Positions 11,258-25,442 are shown, counted from the stretch's first letter. The stretch is 64,000 nucleotides of DNA from Pontederia crassipes (GCA_030549335.1 CM060188.1:18417501-18481500), one strand, 5' to 3'. Translations and numbers: made by a program. The notes: a model not told the origin generated them from the sequence alone.

Positions 11258-13152
11258 TGTAACACCCCCGAAATCGCACATTCCACCACGTAGACAGTCA
11301 GTTTGATCACAGGGGCGCTACACTGCCTGTTGCTCTACTGACCTTGATCATTCAACAAAACAACTTACGTGGCGCTATTAAAATAATAATAAATATAATA
11401 GAAGACTTTAAATGCGAAAGAGTAGTCGAAATGCCATGATGAATGACTTAATGCGGAAATCCATAATGTCTTATTTTATAGAAAATAAGCGGAAGTTTGA
11501 GATGGTTCATATTACATAAATATGCAGAAGTTCATAGAGTGGAAGGAACATGGTGTCTCTGAACATAATATAATAAAACGGAAATGCAATAGAAAAGCTC
11601 AGTGTGGACAGGTCAGTCATGTGCAGCGTTCACCAAGCTCTGCGTTCTCCAATATCTCCTCAGTTGGCATTCTCACCTGCAAAATTCCAATGCAGAGGAA
11701 TAGAATACCCATGAGCGAGATCGTCCAGTGCCATAGCAATAGACGTGAGATAAGGATTAGTGATGATAAGAAAATCAATGTATGAATCTTTAATCATATC
11801 AATACTATGTTCTTTGCTTTACACTACTCTGCTTTACTTTACAGTAGTTTACTTTACATTACTCTGTTGTACATTGCTTTACTTTACATTGTCTTTTCAA
11901 TACTTTGCTTTGCTTTGCTTTACTCTGCTGTGAGTTGTGCTACGTCTTTTACATTATTAAATTATCCTTAGAGTTAGTTGTCCTATGTGAGCTCGTCTTT
12001 TTTAGGTTGGGATGTCAGAGGTGCCTCTCTGATTCACTGATACCAGTAAGTCCGTAAACGGGAAAGAGGGTGGGTGTTATAGCCTCATCCCAATTCGGAA
12101 GATAGGGAGAAGAATTCCTACAATCCAGGAACAGTGGTCGGTTACAAGACCTTGTAGGTTCACTGTCTCCTCAGCTAGCTATCTGTCCCTCTGGCATAAT
12201 ACTTTAATCTTTAAAGGAAGAGTTGTGACCATAGCATCACCCTTCAATTCGAGATATCAGTGGGAGAACATCTGAAATATCAAGAATAGTGACATCTAAG
12301 CCAGTAGCTTCGATGTCCCCTCAACTAACTACCTATCTCCCCATTGCTTTAATTCTGAACTTTGCTTTAACTTTAGGGCGGCACATAGCAATTTCGCTTC
12401 TTTGTCTTTACTTTAATCATATTTAATTACTATGAAATCTATGGTTTGGGATCCACTGAAAATCTATGTTTGTATAATAAGACTCAGCTAGTGTAGGTGG
12501 TCAGAGTCGTAATTAAGATTGGGAGTGGATCAATCCGATTAAGCTTTGATTATTGGGTCTCTGTCGGACCGGTCGATTGATAAGAAAGAATACGCATGTA
12601 TAATTACGCAGACCGATCGACCGTTTAATTAAATTGATTGACTGGTCTCTGCGGTAAAACAGAGCCGCCAAATTTTTCCATGGATTTCGGCAGCCGTTCG
12701 GCCGTCGATTGATGCCGACATCAATACAAAAACAAAATAGGAAATAACTTCAGGATTATAATGAATTAACTATACGCATCAATAGATCCTTAATTTTTCG
12801 TCTATGAGATTAAAACGCTAAGGGTACCTTTTCCGTCGGAAATCGGTTTTGTCGGATCATCGCTCGTCGTCCGTCGATTGCCGGACGTTCGCCATCGCCT
12901 GAAAGGATTTGCCTCTGTCCTGCCGCTCGCGTACGCCGGTCGCCGAACGAGAGGAAAAGAGAAAAGACGAGAACCGAGAGAACAAGAACGAGAGAGAGAG
13001 AGTGTGAGTGGGAGAGAGGGTGTACACGGGAGAGTGGGGGAGAGGGAGTACGAGAGAGTGGGGGTGAGGGGGCCCTCCCCCCTCCCCTCGGCCGACCGTT
13101 CGTTTCATCTCTTTTTTATTTATTTATTTTTTTATGTATACGAGACGTCACA
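11258..13152 (-). mobile_element. Solo LTR, Ty3/gypsy chromovirus-like (~1.9 kb)
   Basis: The plus-strand ends are TGTAACACCCCC and GAGACGTCACA. They are flanked by a perfect 5-bp duplication AAAGT (11253-11257 and 13153-13157). The wording at the left end (CCCCCGAAATCG) matches the end of the chromovirus LTR that starts at 14855, so this copy is read on the minus strand. No internal coding region is present. A short gaccgatcgaccg-type cluster lies near 12565-12720, and a GA-rich purine tract near 12950-13060. Confidence 0.8.
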
Positions 13153-13157
13153 AAAGT

Positions 13158-13837
13158 ATACACGGGCAAAGGAACCTGCCGGGTCAACTTGGAATTCTAA
13201 CTAAGGCTCCATCTAATTGCATGGAGCCTTACTTCTTTATTTTTATATATAATATTCATTTTAATGTCTTTTTATTTCTTAATTTGGTTAAAAAATTATA
13301 TAACTATATATGTATATGCACTTCGCTTTTTCTACACTATTTACCCAGACTAACTTTTCTTTCGGACTACGTCCTTGAAGTTGCCATTGAGTCATAAGAG
13401 TATATATTATTATTTGCAAAAGAGAATACACGATAATAAATTGTAATCCTATAATAAACTCTAATTCTGATAAATAAAAGCCCATATCATAAGATCCACG
13501 CATCCCGACGTGAATATTCAACACACACATATGTGCATATTCATTGGTCTAATTTGAGTATAAAATAAATCTTAATGCCACTCCTTGGAAACTCATATAC
13601 CCTTCTCTTCTCACTATTATCCCAACAAATTAAATGCTACTTTCTTTTCACTATTTTTTCTTGGTATCAATAACAACACACGATTTATTTATTGTTAGTT
13701 TTTATTACGTGAAAATTATTTAACGACATTTAATAATATTATTTTATTGTATTTAGTTTTGAAAATTGTTTTAAATTAACTGTCATTTGTAGTATATTTA
13801 TTAATTAAAATGTAAATGGTTCCCACCCATATGTAAT
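13158..13837. other. Intergenic DNA
   Basis: AT-rich spacer between the solo LTR and the Tourist-like MITE. No supportable gene or repeat was seen. Confidence 0.5.
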
Positions 13838-13840
13838 TAA

Positions 13841-14393
13841 GGGATCATTTGACGTATTATCGATTTAATTAATCGGTAATATAGATCATCATTTAAATAG
13901 ATTGTCACTATTTAAATTATCAATAATATCACAATATAGTGTTTGATAACTATTGATAATATAAGTTACGATTAAAATAACTAGAGAACAAATCACCAAA
14001 ATATCCTTAAAAATTATTTTAGATTTTCATCATATGATATATAAATAAACAAAGAAAAACATAAAAAAATAAATGTAGTAAAATGAGATGAGACAATATT
14101 AAAAGTTATTTATAAAGAAATTAAATAATAGAGAAGATGAGATTGTATAAAATTTATTTATTAATAAAATATTTAAAATTAATATTTTTTATTGATTAGA
14201 TATTATTGTCAAAATGCATATCACGCAACTGATAATATGGAAAGTCATCTTTCTTGAGGTGATAATTAAGATTACCAGTATAATTAAAATTATCGATAAT
14301 CTGTCGCAGCCAAACGAGGTAATGTGATGGGTCCTAAAATTTTAAATAAAATAATCGATAATCTATCTGGATTACCTCGTACCAAACAGCCCC
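13841..14393. mobile_element. Tourist-like (PIF/Harbinger) MITE
   Basis: Imperfect terminal inverted repeats (GGGATCATTTGACGTA on the left; GGGGCTGTTTGGTACG read from the right) are flanked by the 3-bp target TAA on both sides (13838-13840, 14394-14396). The interior is AT-rich and non-coding, with ttaaattatcgataat-type subterminal words. A second family member lies at 28211. Confidence 0.72.
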
Positions 14394-14396
14394 TAA

Positions 14397-14849
14397 ATAA
14401 TTTAATAAATATTGCTTGATAAGTTTGTACCTAACTACCTATGTTGAATCCAGATGACTTTATGTGAAAATGATTTAAATAACCAATATAATCGTTAATG
14501 TTTGATATTTTTTAAAAAATATATAAAAACAAATAAAATGAAAAATTATAATTATCTGAAACTGAAGATTAGATGTCGAATGATGTTATTATAATATTCG
14601 AAATCAGGCACTAAATAATTTTGTAGTGAAAATACAAAACTATACAGGATTATTTTTTTAGTCAAGTAATATATATATATGATTAATAATACAATCTAAA
14701 GAAGAATAAATTGATTTGGAGCAGATGTCGTGACGTTTCATGTTCTCATATATTCTAATAGAATAACAATTATAATAGTATATAGAGAGTGGGATTATAA
14801 TACTAAATAATAAGGGGTGTATTAGTATAGAAGGAGTGACAATAAGATA
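14397..14849. other. Intergenic DNA
   Basis: Short AT-rich spacer up to the target-site duplication of the chromovirus fossil. Nothing recognised. Confidence 0.5.
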
Positions 14850-14854
14850 TAAGG

Positions 14855-16779
14855 TGTAATGCTCTCAAATCGATCAACGCCATGTGGCGAGGATCTATTC
14901 GAAGGCGCTACGAAAATATTATAACAATGACTTAAACTTGACCAAATCTCAATTAAAGACAATGGCATGCCAATAATAAAAGCAAAGAAAGAAAGATAGA
15001 ATATCATAAAAGTGATAGTCCCAAATTATTACAAAGTCCATGATATCCATAATGTTTGAATTACATCAATCTCAAAATGCGGAAATAAAGATAAAGCTAA
15101 CTAGGCCCTTGGTTCATGTGCTTTTGCATCGCTGGTCGCGGCACACGATCTCGACACCATCACTAATCTAGTCCTGTGGAAATCAACACAGGGGAGAAGA
15201 TCCTCTCGTAAGCTATACAGTCTAGTGGGGATCCATAAGTGTACAATGCATAACAATAATTAGCAATTGACAGAATTAGTAATCACTTGCAATAATATCA
15301 GATTTGAGAGCATAAGATCATTCACTTGAGATATCGATGGATAACAGAGATAATGATCATGAGTCAATCTTACAATCATAAAGAATTTTAGAGATCATGC
15401 TGAATCAATAATCACACTTTGTTCATCATATTCATGTCACTTGTCAATATTGTTTGTGCTTTTAATTTCACTTAACATTAGATGCCTTGTGGTGCCTTTA
15501 GCTTGGTGGATTTACGCCAGAACGATCAAATACAGCTTCGTGCGACCAATGTGGGATCAAGCCATAGCTCAGGAAGCGACCCGTCCGAGTGAGGACTCAG
15601 CTTAAGCTCTGACCACCACTCCCATTACATGTTCATTACTTTCTCACTTAATCACTTTGCCATACTTGCATATCACAATAGGATTGGATCATAGGATAGG
15701 TCAAACAAGATCAAAGATTCAATCACATAACATGCCAAACAATAAGGAGTAACCCAATACAAACATAGCAAGAATGTAGATCAGATCAGCAATCAAAATA
15801 GAAATCAATATGCAATCTGGAAAATTATCGGTCGACCGGTCCTTACTGGTCGGTCGACCGTTTCTTGGACACCGGTCGACCGATATCTCTGGATCGGTCG
15901 ACCGATTGATCCTTACAAAACACAGTAAATAAGTTCTACATATCGGTCGACCAGTATCTCTAGATCGGTCGACCGATAACACTTAATAAAAAAGAGCTTC
16001 GATCGGCCGATCGATACAAGGCTCGAAAGATTGGTCGGTCGACCGATCTACAAGGATCGATCGACCGATAACCACATCACCGGTTGACCGATATACAGGA
16101 TCGGTCGACCGGTCTGCATGAAAAATAGAAACCGGACATAATCCATAAAATGACGAATTTCATTCCAAAAATAGAATCAAGGCATTCTACCAATCATCTT
16201 AATCTAAAAGATTAATACAGAACATATCTAGATCAAAAGGAATCACAAACATGGAGCAAACATGGTAATACAATCAATTAATCATGCTTCTATATCATTT
16301 CCATCATCAAGAACACATCCTACCATAAGAACCCAATTCTAATCAATTTCTAATCATGTTATATAGAGGATTTCGGTATCACTCACCTTAATTTCGTAGT
16401 TGCTCCTAGCTTGAGCCATTCCAATCACCAAGAACACCTTCCCTTATGATTCTCCACCTAGGAATCCATCCAATTGAAGAGAAGGGGTGAGGGAATGATG
16501 CCAACACTAAAAGAATGCAGAAATGAAGGAAGAAACTAGATGAACCTTGCTGTAATCCTTTTTCTCTTGCTAGATGATAAACTCTAAGGGAGAAGAGAGA
16601 GAAGTGAGGGAGAGAAATGGTGGCTAAGAGAGAAGGATTTAGGGCAATTAGCCTTTTATAGGGTAGTTGTAGGGCTACTAGACTAATGGGCTTAATTAAT
16701 TGAGCTAGGAAATTGGTTTTTGCAATTTAGTTTTCATTTTCTATTTCTTTTTAATTTATTTAAATGGCTGGGTATTGCA
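14855..16779 (-). repeat. 3' LTR of the chromovirus fossil
   Basis: About 1,925 bases, with plus-strand ends TGTAATGC and GTATTGCA. It aligns over its full length with the LTR at 21727-23667. It carries the cggtcgaccgat array at about 15828-16115. Confidence 0.92.
15828..16115. repeat. Palindromic cggtcgaccgat array in 3' LTR
   Basis: About ten copies or near-copies of atcggtcgaccgat (self-complementary core TCGGTCGACCGA) within ~290 bases, separated by 15-35 bases of unrelated text. The same array recurs in the other LTR. Confidence 0.88.
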
Positions 16780-19700
16780 TTATTACTCCCTTAAAAAAAA
16801 TCCATCCTCGAATTTTGCACTAAGTGGGATTCTTACTGAACTGGTGCGGGAACTTCTGGCGCATCTCTAACTCGAGTTCCCATGTGGCCTCATCGCCGTG
16901 ATGATAACGTCAATCCACCCTGGCCATGGGCACATCTTTATTCTTCTGGCGCTGTATCTTCCGCTCCACTATATGAGTCGGATACTCCGTGAAGGTCAAA
17001 TCCGCAGTTAGATTTGGCTCTTCAATCCGTAAGACGTTAGCAGCATCATGCTTGTACTTCTTAAGCATAGAGACTTGAAACACATTATGCACTCGCCCAT
17101 AGGAAGGTGTCAATGCTAGGCGGCACGCTGCCTCACCTACTAACTCAAGTATCTCAAAGGGTCCCACATACCGAGGGTTGAGCTTTCCTCGCTTGCTAAA
17201 CCTCATAACTTCCTTCATAGGAGACACCTTCAACAGAACCTGATCACCCCTAAAATATCTGCTCGCGCCTGCCCTTATCCGCATAACTCTTCTGCCTGCC
17301 CTGAGCTATCTTCATCTTCTGTTTGATCAACTCAACTTTCTCAGCATAATCTACAGCCTCCTTCATATCTTCCTTGCTCATGATCTTCTCTTCACCTACT
17401 TAACTCCAATGAGCGGGTGAACGACAAGGTCGGCCATATAAAGCCTCGGCGTCATGCCGATACTAGAATGATAGCTGTTATTATAGGCAAACTCGATCAA
17501 ATGAATATGCTCATCCCAGCTATCCTGCCAATCCAGTGCACACGCTCGTAACATGTCCTCCAGTGTATGTATAGTCCTCTCCGATTGTCCATCGGTCTGA
17601 GGGTGGAAAGCAGTGCTGAAATTCAGCCTAGTCCCAAAAGCCTCCTGCATGCTCCTCCAGAATCTGGTAGTGAATCTGGGATCACGGTCTGAAACAATCG
17701 ATGCAGGAATGCCATATAATCTAATCACCTCCCTAACATATAAATTCAACAGACTCTCTACTGACTGCTTCCATCGAATAGGGATGAAGTGCGCTGCCTT
17801 AGTGAATATATCCACCACCACCCATATGACATCATGACCCTTCTTAGTCCTGGGCAGGTTGGATACAAAATTCATAGTGATATTATCCCACTTCCACTGT
17901 GGGACGTCTAGAGACTTCAACTTCCCGTAGGGCCTCTGATGCTCAATCTTCACCTGCTGGCACACTAGACATCTGGACACGTACTCAGTTATCTCCCTCT
18001 TCATGTCCGGCCATCAGTAACTACGCTGCACATCTTTGTACATCTTCGTGCTGCCAGGATGGATAGCAAACTCGGACTTATGACACTCGTCCATCACTTC
18101 CCGTCTGATGGTGGCATCTGTGGAAATCCATAACCTGTCCCTATATCGTATCCCTCCATCTGCAGATACTTGAAAGTCCTTCAGTTCCTGCTGACATCTT
18201 TTCATCACCTTCTGATATTCTGGATCCTCCTTCTAGGCGACTATGATCCTGTTAATCAAGCTAGGCCTCATCTTATTCATCATCCATATCATTCCGTTAG
18301 TGCCAAGTCTGGGACACCACTGGTCTAACTCCTGTAGCATCTCATACTTCCGTACCCTGATGTAAGCCATTGAGCTTTCTCATTTCCTGCTTAATGCATC
18401 AGCCACTGAATTTACTTTACCTGGATGGTAATTAATAGCAAATTCATAGTCCTTCAAAAGCTCCAACCAACGGCGCTGCCTCATATTAAGATATCTTTGG
18501 TCAAAAATGTATTTGAGACTCTTATGATATGTAAAGATCTCAAAAGTCTCTCCATACAGATAGTGCCTCAATATCTTCAAAGCGAAAACTATAGCAGCTA
18601 AATCTAGATCATAAGTGGGGTAGTTCACCCCGTGCTTCTTCAACTAGCGCGAAGCATAAGCCACCACTTTACCATGCTGCATGAGTACACACCCTAGGTC
18701 TGTCCCGCACGCATCGCTGTACAACATTTCCTCCGCTGCCCGTTGGGATGGTGAGGACAGGTGCTGATGTCAGGCGGTCCTTTAGTGTCTGAAAGCTTTG
18801 TTCACACTTATCAGACCAGATAAACCTCTCAGTCTTCTTTGTAAGGTTTGTAAGTGGTGCTGCAATCTTGGAGAAGTATCTGATGAACCTCTTGTAGTAA
18901 CCCACCAATCCTAGAAATCTGCGGATCTCAGATGCATTCTTCGGCCTGGCCCAATTGGTCACTGCCTCCACCTTTGCAGGGTCCACTGAAATGTCCTTCT
19001 TGGATACTTTGTGTCCAAGAAACATGATCTCCTTCAGCCAAAACTCACACTTCGAAAGTTTGTCATATAGCTTATGTTGGCGGAGAGTCTCCAACACTAT
19101 CATGAGATATTCCCGATGCTGCTCCGGGCTGGACGAGTATATCAGTATGTCATCTACAAACACTATGACAAACTAGTCCAAGTAGGACCTGAAGATCCTG
19201 TTCATCATATCCATAAATGCTGCAGGAGCATTCGTCAGTCCAAATGGCATCACTAAGAACTCATAGTGACCATACATAGATCGAAAAGCAGTCTTCGGTA
19301 TGTCCTCCTTCGCAACCCTCAACTGATGATAGCCGCTTCGCAGATCGATCTTAGAGAAGACTGATGTCTTCGATAACTGATCGAACAAGTCATCGATACG
19401 GGGCAGAGGGTATTGTTCTTCACCGTCACCTTATTAAGCATTATGTAGTCAATGCATTGAACCATCTTTCTTCTTCACAAACAGAACAGATGCTCCTCAC
19501 GGAGAGACACTCGGCCGAATGAAGCCCTTGTCTAGCAATTCCTGGATCTGCTTCTTCAACTCCTGCATCTCGGCCGGTGCCATGCGATATGGTGCCTTGG
19601 AGATGGGTGGGTGCCCGTTAGAAGCTCGATCTTGAAGTCCACCTCATGTCTCGGTGGCAATCCTGAAGTATCTTCAGGAAAAACATCTGAAAACTCTCGC

Positions 19701-21726
19701 ACTACATCTATCTGTTGCAATGTTGTGGCTGGTGCATCGGTCTTCACCACACTTGCCAAGTAGGCATAGCATCCCTTCTGGATCATCTTTTGAGCCTTCA
19801 TAGCCGAAACGATAACCTTCTTGCTCTTCGATGGAGTACCTCTGATGATTGCCTTTGACTTGCCCTGTGCACCTATTACGATCTTCTTTTGTTTGCAGTG
19901 TAGAACTGCATCATGGTAAGAGAGCCAATCCATCCCTAGGATAATGTCGTAATCTGTCATCGGAATGACAATAAGATCTGCAGAAAAATTTCTCTTCTCC
20001 GCGATGACAGGTACATTTGGGATGTATCTGGTCACGTGAAGGTCTCCCATGGGGGTGCTCATCCTCATGGCATGATGCATCTGCTGCAAAGGTAAGCTAA
20101 GAGCTCGGGCACACGACTCTAAAATAAACGAGTGCGTGGCTCCTGAATAAAATAAAATAATGGCAGACACACCAGCAATAGGAAGGGTACCTCTGATAAC
20201 GTCATTATCATTCTGCTCTGCATGCGCCTCCATGTGATTCACCCTGCCCTGGACTGCGGGGTTTGCGCCTCCTGCGCCTCGATTCTCTCGACCCCTCCTA
20301 AGAATCTAGGGGCAGTTTCGGGCATAGTGTCCGAACTGTCCACAGTGGGTGCATGCGCCAATCACCCTACGATATTCGCCGTCGTGATATCACTCGCAAT
20401 GTGGATAGTGAGGCCTCTGTGGAACTAGTGGCGTTGGTGGCTGAGGCTGACGTGGAGGAGGTGGCAGCTGCCTCAAAGGCTATTACTTGAGACGTGAGTA
20501 ATTTTCATGATGACATACACTTAGTTAATATTTTGAAATCTTTATACCTGATGTTGTGAAGGTGCTGGGCGATGAGGAGGTGGAGCATAGTGATGGGCCT
20601 CCCTCTGATGATAAGGCCTATAGCGGCGATCATCCCTCCTGAATGATCGACGATCTTCGGTCCTAAATCGTGTAGCTCTGTTGGCCTGACTGGTGCTCTT
20701 GCTTTGCGCTCCGCCTGATCCTTCTTCATGCGTTTGGCTAGTCTCACCGCCTTTTTCAAGGTATCACTGTCCCCAGTCAGAACTTCAGTCTTCAGATCCG
20801 ATCGTAAACCATTGATGAATTTGTTTGCCCTTATGCGTCCCTCAAACGGCATAGGGCAATATTGCTCCAGCATGACAAACTGCTTGTGGTACTCCCCCAC
20901 TGTCCTGGTACCCTGGACGAGCGCTAGAAAGTCCTCATGCTTGCTTTTTCGATCGTGAATAGGAGTGTATCGCTCTGCAAATGCCAACTTAAACTCCTCC
21001 CATGAGATCTCCTTTTCCTCTAGTCCCCTGAATCTGGTGGCCGTAGCAGCCTTCCACCAACTCATGGCAGAGTCGGTGATCAGATGAGCATCGTATAGCA
21101 CCTTCCATTCTTCGGCACAGTTCATCATCTTAAAGTCTCGGTCCAGGGTCTCTATCCACTGTTCAGCTTTGAAGAAATCTGGCTTGCCCTCAAACTGAGA
21201 CAGATTCAACATCAGAAATGCCTCTAAAGTGTCCTCCGAAACCACTTGTTGGGGTCCCCGCGTGCGACTTCGGACTGCGGGCTGGCCGCCTCCGGTCTGA
21301 CTGCCCCCAACGGATCAGTCTCATCAAAGAGTTCGTCCTGCGATGATGCTTTCGCACTATGGCCCCGTCCTCGGCCGCGGGTGGGCATGCGACCACGACC
21401 ACGGCCTCGTCCTCGTCCCTGCTGGGCTAAAGCCTAAAACTCAGTAATTGGGCCATCTGGGCCTTCTGGCACCTCAGAAACATTATAGGCCGATACGGTC
21501 CCATACTCTTGAATCCTCTCAGAGCGTCTAGACATCTTTATCCTTTATTCATGAAAAGAAAACAATACATTAGAACCAATACCATAACATGAACATGAAT
21601 TTGACTCACAATCCTCTTTTGGTGGAGAGTGTGGCGACAGCTCAGCGATAGCACATGAACCCCTCTTATACCATACCATACAATAAGACGCCAAAAGAGT
21701 CCGAACTGCGGCTCTGATACAAAAAA

Positions 21727-23667
21727 TGTAATGCCCCCAAATCGACCAACGTCACGTGACGATGATCTATTCGAAGGCGCTACGAAAATACTATAACAAT
21801 GACTTAAACTTGACCAAATCTCAATTAAAGACAATGGCATGCCAATAATAAAAGCAAAGAAAGAAAGATAGAATATCGTAAAAGTGAAAGTCCCAAATTA
21901 TTACAAAGTCCATGATATCCATAATGTTTCGATTACATCAATATCAAAATACGGAAATAAAGATAAAGCTAACTAGGCCCTTGGTTCATGTGCTTTTGCA
22001 TCGCTGGTCGCGACACACGATCTCGACACCATCACTGACCTGGCCCTGTGAAAATCAACACAGGGGAGAAGATCCTCCCGTAAGCTATATAGCCTAGTGG
22101 GGATCCATAAGTGTACAATGCATAACAATAATTAGCAATTGACAGAATTAGCAATCACTTGCAATAGGATCATATTTGAGAGCATAAGATCATTCACTTG
22201 AGATATCGATGGATAACATAGATAATGATCATGAGTCAATCTTACAATCATAAAAGATTTCAGAGATCATGCTGAATCAATAATCACACTTTGTTCACCA
22301 TATTCATGTCACTTGTCAATATTCTTTGTGCTCTTAGTTTCACTTAACATTAGATGCCTTGTGGTGCCTTTAACTTGGGGGATTTACGTCAGAGCGACCA
22401 AATACATCTTCGTACGGCCAATGGGGGATCAAGCCATGGCTCAGAGAGCGACCCGTCCGAGTGAGCACTCAGCTTAAGCTCTGACCACCACTCCCATAAC
22501 ATGTTCATTACTTTCTCACTTAATCACTTTATCACTTTGCCATACTTGCATATCACAATAGGATTGGATCATAGGATAGGTCAAACAAGATCAAGGATTC
22601 AGTCACATAACACGCCAAACAATAAGGAGTAACCCAACACAAACATAGCAAGAATGTAGATCAGATCAGCAATCAAAACAGAAATCAATATGCAATCTGG
22701 ACAATTATCGGTCGACCAGTCCTTACTGGTCGGTCGATCGTTTCTTGGACACCGGTCGACCGATATCTCTAGATCGGTCGACTGATTGATCCTTACAAAA
22801 TACAGTAAATAAGTTCTACATACCGGTCGATCGATATCTCTAGATCGGTCGATCGATAACACTTAATCAAAAAGAGCTTCGATCAGCCGATTGGTCGATC
22901 GATACAAGGCTCGGAAGATTGGTCGGTCGACCGATCTACAAGGATCGATCGACCGATAACCACATTACCGGTTGACCGATATACAGGATCGGTCGACCGG
23001 TCTGCATGAAAAATAAAAACCGGACATAATCCATAAAATGACGAATTTCATTCCAAAAACAGAATCAAGGCATTCTACCAATCATCTTAATCTAAAAGAT
23101 TAATACAGAACATATCTAGATCAAAAGGGATCACAAACATAGAGCAAACATGGTAATACAATCAATCAATCATGCTTCTATATCATTTCCATCATCAAGA
23201 ACACATCCTACCATAAGAACCCAATTCTAATAAATTTTTAATCATGTTATATAGAGGATTTCGGTATCATCCACCTTAATTTCGTAGTTGCTCCTAGCTT
23301 GAGCCTTTCCAATCACCAAGAACACCTTCCCTTATGATTCTCCACCTAGGAATCCATCCAATTGAAGAGAAGGGGTGAGGGAATGATGCCAACACTAAAA
23401 GAATGCAGAAATGAAGGAAGAAACTAGATGAACCTTGCTGTAATCCTTTTTCTCTTGCTAGATGATAAACTCTAAGGGAGAAGAGAGAGAAGTGAGGGAG
23501 AGAAATGGTGGCTAAGAGAGAAGGATTTAGGGCAATTAGTCTTTTATAGGGTAGTTGTAGGGCTACTAGACTAATGGGCTTAATTAATTGAGCTAGGAAA
23601 TTAGTTTTTGCAATTTAGTTTTCATTTTCTATTTCTTTTTATTTTATTTAAATTGCTGGGTATTACA
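21727..23667 (-). repeat. 5' LTR of the chromovirus fossil
   Basis: About 1,941 bases, with plus-strand ends TGTAATGC and GTATTACA. It is the upstream LTR in the element's minus-strand orientation. It differs from its partner mainly by scattered transitions, which are densest near the end that begins at 21727. Confidence 0.92.
22706..23002. repeat. Palindromic cggtcgaccgat array in 5' LTR
   Basis: Partner of the array at 15828. Several copies here have C-to-T changes within the CpG of the palindrome (for example cggtcgatcga). Confidence 0.88.
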
Positions 23668-23672
23668 TAAGG

Positions 23673-25442
23673 AGTGACATTGATTAAGGGCACTCAATAC
23701 ATTGTCTTAGAATTATTCAAATTCAAATATTTGTGACATGAAATGACAAAGAGTGATCATAAATTAAGTTTGGTATTGCTTAGACAATTTCGAGACCCTA
23801 GACTAGAGCATCTAAGAATATCATGGTGATATTCTGACACCCAAGCCCTGAATTATCAGTAATCTTTTCTAAATTCGAAATTCAAATTCCCCGTCTATTT
23901 AAACTAATCATTGTTGTCATAAAGGTATACGGCTAAAATTGAGACCATTCACATCTTATTCACGTTAACTAACTACACAAAGAAGCACCAGATTATTATT
24001 CTTTGGGTCCCGGACTCAGGTCAATGACAGGAGAAACATAATTTAAAGAGAACAAAAGGGAAAGAAAAGTCCGGTGAAGCCTTGACAATATATATGTAGC
24101 AACCAAGAAATTTTTTTCTTGATCAATTGAGATTTGGGGATCATCAATATATATGCACATACATGCTGCATTAAAATTGCTTTATGAATAAGCCCGAAAA
24201 TTTCTATATAAATTAAACGAGTTTAATATTTATATAATTATATCAAGCAACTACGAACTTTTTAATCGTTTGGTAGGTGATTAAATAGTTATTTTTAGAT
24301 GATAATTATTATCACACATAAAAAAAAGAATAAGATTGATTGTGTAGAGATGCAAATTGCAAAACTGTAATCTTGTATATTATTATCACACAAAAAATAA
24401 TTTGTGCACAGCTGCAAATTGCAAAATTGTGCTGTTACCGTCCGGGGTCCAGTTTTTGACGATGCCACAATTTTTTGAAGCTTATCTCGAGCGAACGCTT
24501 CGACGAAGACGTAAGCTTATCACGAGCTAACGCTTCGACGAAGATGTTTGCGAATAAATGAGCGTCTATACGGAATGCTCAACTGTCGAGACATTTTGTG
24601 AATTATCATACCACGCTTGATGCTTCTGGGGAGTAGGTATGTCCTTTACATTTCAAATTTTATATTAAGACTCCTCTATATATTAGGGAGGAATTCATTA
24701 GTGCTTTCCTGATCCATATATTCTATGTTTCATCGTATATAATACAAGCAAACTTTTATAATTTTAACATCTGATCTTGAGCGTGAGATGACAATGATGA
24801 CACTTCTCGGTGCCCCGTGATATTTCGACTACCCGTTGGGCATAATCGCCGCACGTGCTGCACGTGCTGCGTGTCCCAGAATGTGACGCGCGCGCATACA
24901 TGGGAAGCGCTATATCGAGCATGCAACATATGCATCCCTCTACAAAATAATCTTTCTTATTTTAATTGTACACGAATGGTTACGTTAAAGTAGTTTGATA
25001 CAAACACTAAACTTCAATCATCGAATAAAATTGCAAACAATTGAGAGGCCGCGTGTGGATAAATGTTTTTTTTCTCTCAGAATTAATAGGAAATAAGCAT
25101 GCATTACAATGCCATCGATACATTCCAGAAGCCCGTCTTATTTGGGCATGCGATTGATATCATCTCAAGTTAATTTGTTCCATTAGAACAGGAGTACTGA
25201 AGGATGGCATCAAAGCGTTCAAAGCTAGACGTTTAATGCCAAAACACAGTACATGGTAAAGGCAAAAAACAAGATAACAGAAAAAAAGAAACAAAAAAGT
25301 TGAGCGGAGGAACACTTTTTTTTGTGGGGGTTAATGTGAGTAGATGGAGCAACCTTGATATGCATGGTCCACACTTGCGCAGAAGACCACATGGAAGCCA
25401 AAACAGAACTCGAAGCGCTAAATTAATATCTAGACTTTAAAG
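23673..25442. other. Intergenic DNA
   Basis: No coding exon seen. It includes a 35-bp direct duplication at about 24478-24547, listed separately, and a CG-rich patch (acgtgctgc, gcgcgcg) near 24850-24895. Confidence 0.5.
24478..24547. repeat. 35-bp tandem duplication
   Basis: Two adjacent copies of a unit starting aagcttatctcgagcgaac and containing gcttcgacgaaga. They differ at three or four positions. Confidence 0.8.

Larger units (their letters stand above)
14855..23667 (-). mobile_element. Ty3/gypsy chromovirus fossil, both LTRs present (~8.8 kb)
   Basis: A minus-strand LTR retroelement bounded by LTRs of about 1.93 kb and a perfect 5-bp target duplication TAAGG (14850-14854, 23668-23672). 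Beside the 5' LTR (the right-hand one) is a primer-binding site resembling the initiator-Met type (GTATCAGAGCC near 21708-21718). Beside the 3' LTR is a purine tract (AAGGGAGTAATAA near 16780-16792). Parts in element order are gag (about 21.25-20.5 kb), protease, reverse transcriptase and RNase H (about 20.2-18.4 kb), integrase (about 18.2-17.4 kb) and a chromodomain-like tail (about 17.0-16.85 kb). This order and tail fit the Tekay/Del-type chromoviruses. The element is broken, with roughly half a dozen or more breaks across its coding region. The LTRs differ by only a few percent by eye, so insertion is probably recent, within a few million years. Confidence 0.92.

Noticed and set aside
12857-13204. 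Opposed frames in a GA-rich tract
   Set aside because: They lie within the solo LTR and are driven by a purine-rich low-complexity run.
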